Source: Pseudomonas frederiksbergensis
Lineage (GTDB): Bacteria > Pseudomonadota > Gammaproteobacteria > Pseudomonadales > Pseudomonadaceae
Assembly (NCBI RefSeq): GCF_001952935.1
Contig: NZ_CP018319.1
Coordinates: 4,484,001-4,548,000, forward strand
DNA length: 64,000 nt
Direction: 5' to 3'
Shown: positions 63,882 to 64,000 of the stretch, piece by piece
Layout of the letters: each line of letters opens with the position of its first letter
Numbering within the stretch: the stretch's first letter is position 1
Translations under genes and position numbers: made by a program
Notes under the pieces: model-generated
The model's input: the letters and a program-made list of their open reading frames with translations, nothing else
Database searches by the model: none
What the model was told of the DNA's origin: nothing

Positions 63882-64000
63882 ATCAACGTCCCTGAAATAG
63901 CCTCAAGGCTAGGGGGCGACGGTGACAGTTGAGTGACACTGATGTGAATCGCTCACAATCATCACGAATGATCCGCAGGCGGACTCGCACTGTGCTGCCT

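Overview
The window looks like a chromosomal segment of a Pseudomonas of the fluorescens/putida side of the genus. The evidence is the GC-rich codon use, two tandem cbb3 oxidase operons next to ccoG, the lexA-sulA, psrA, nagZ and fadBA-topA neighbourhoods, a cinRS/cinAQ-type copper locus, and many Pseudomonas REP palindromes. Comparisons with P. aeruginosa or P. putida gene order below come from memory of those genomes, not from a search.

Layout. 1-244 is the start of ccoG, running off the left edge. 715-1725 is an AT-rich secreted metallophosphoesterase sitting between ccoG and the oxidase genes. 1796-5017 is ccoNOQP-1 and 5501-8716 is ccoNOQP-2, both on the minus strand. 8812-12154 holds an alpha/beta hydrolase, the aerotaxis receptor aer and a CPBP membrane protease. 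12326-19693 holds acnA, rlmM, tusA, a MATE exporter and pdxB. 19852-22762 holds a small conserved protein, an ABC exporter and a decayed Fic gene. 22832-27939 holds slt, uup, a universal stress protein and a membrane-anchored unknown. 28480-34916 holds fadBA, a DUF1653 protein and topA. 35057-39262 holds two small conserved proteins, sulA, lexA, psrA and nagZ. 39328-45464 holds two large SWIM/SNF2-helicase paralogues placed tail to tail, the first split by a frameshift. 45475-51340 holds csiV, mfd and a long-form GAPDH. 51675-59001 holds apbE, sthA, a glycerophosphodiester phosphodiesterase, a PilZ-like protein and lolCDE. 59120-62715 is the copper two-component pair with its divergent cupredoxin/QueF genes. 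62887-63881 holds a DUF4404 protein and a phosphonatase-like protein that has lost its catalytic residues.

How it works together. The left third is aerobic and microaerobic respiration plus oxygen sensing, with an ANR/FNR-like site before ccoN1 and another before ccoG but none seen before ccoN2. The middle is fatty-acid beta-oxidation (fadBA) and its probable regulator PsrA, whose promoter carries two abutting PsrA boxes. Next to it is the SOS pair lexA-sulA with two LexA boxes. The right third combines transcription-coupled repair, lipoprotein export and copper sensing.

Most of the window is core chromosome. The points that stand out are the frameshifted helicase with a slippery sequence and hairpin at the break, the catalytically dead HAD protein, the phosphoesterase insertion, the Fic remnant, the orphan apbE, and the long perfect REP-type inverted repeats. 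I saw no tRNA, rRNA, CRISPR array, insertion sequence or prophage.
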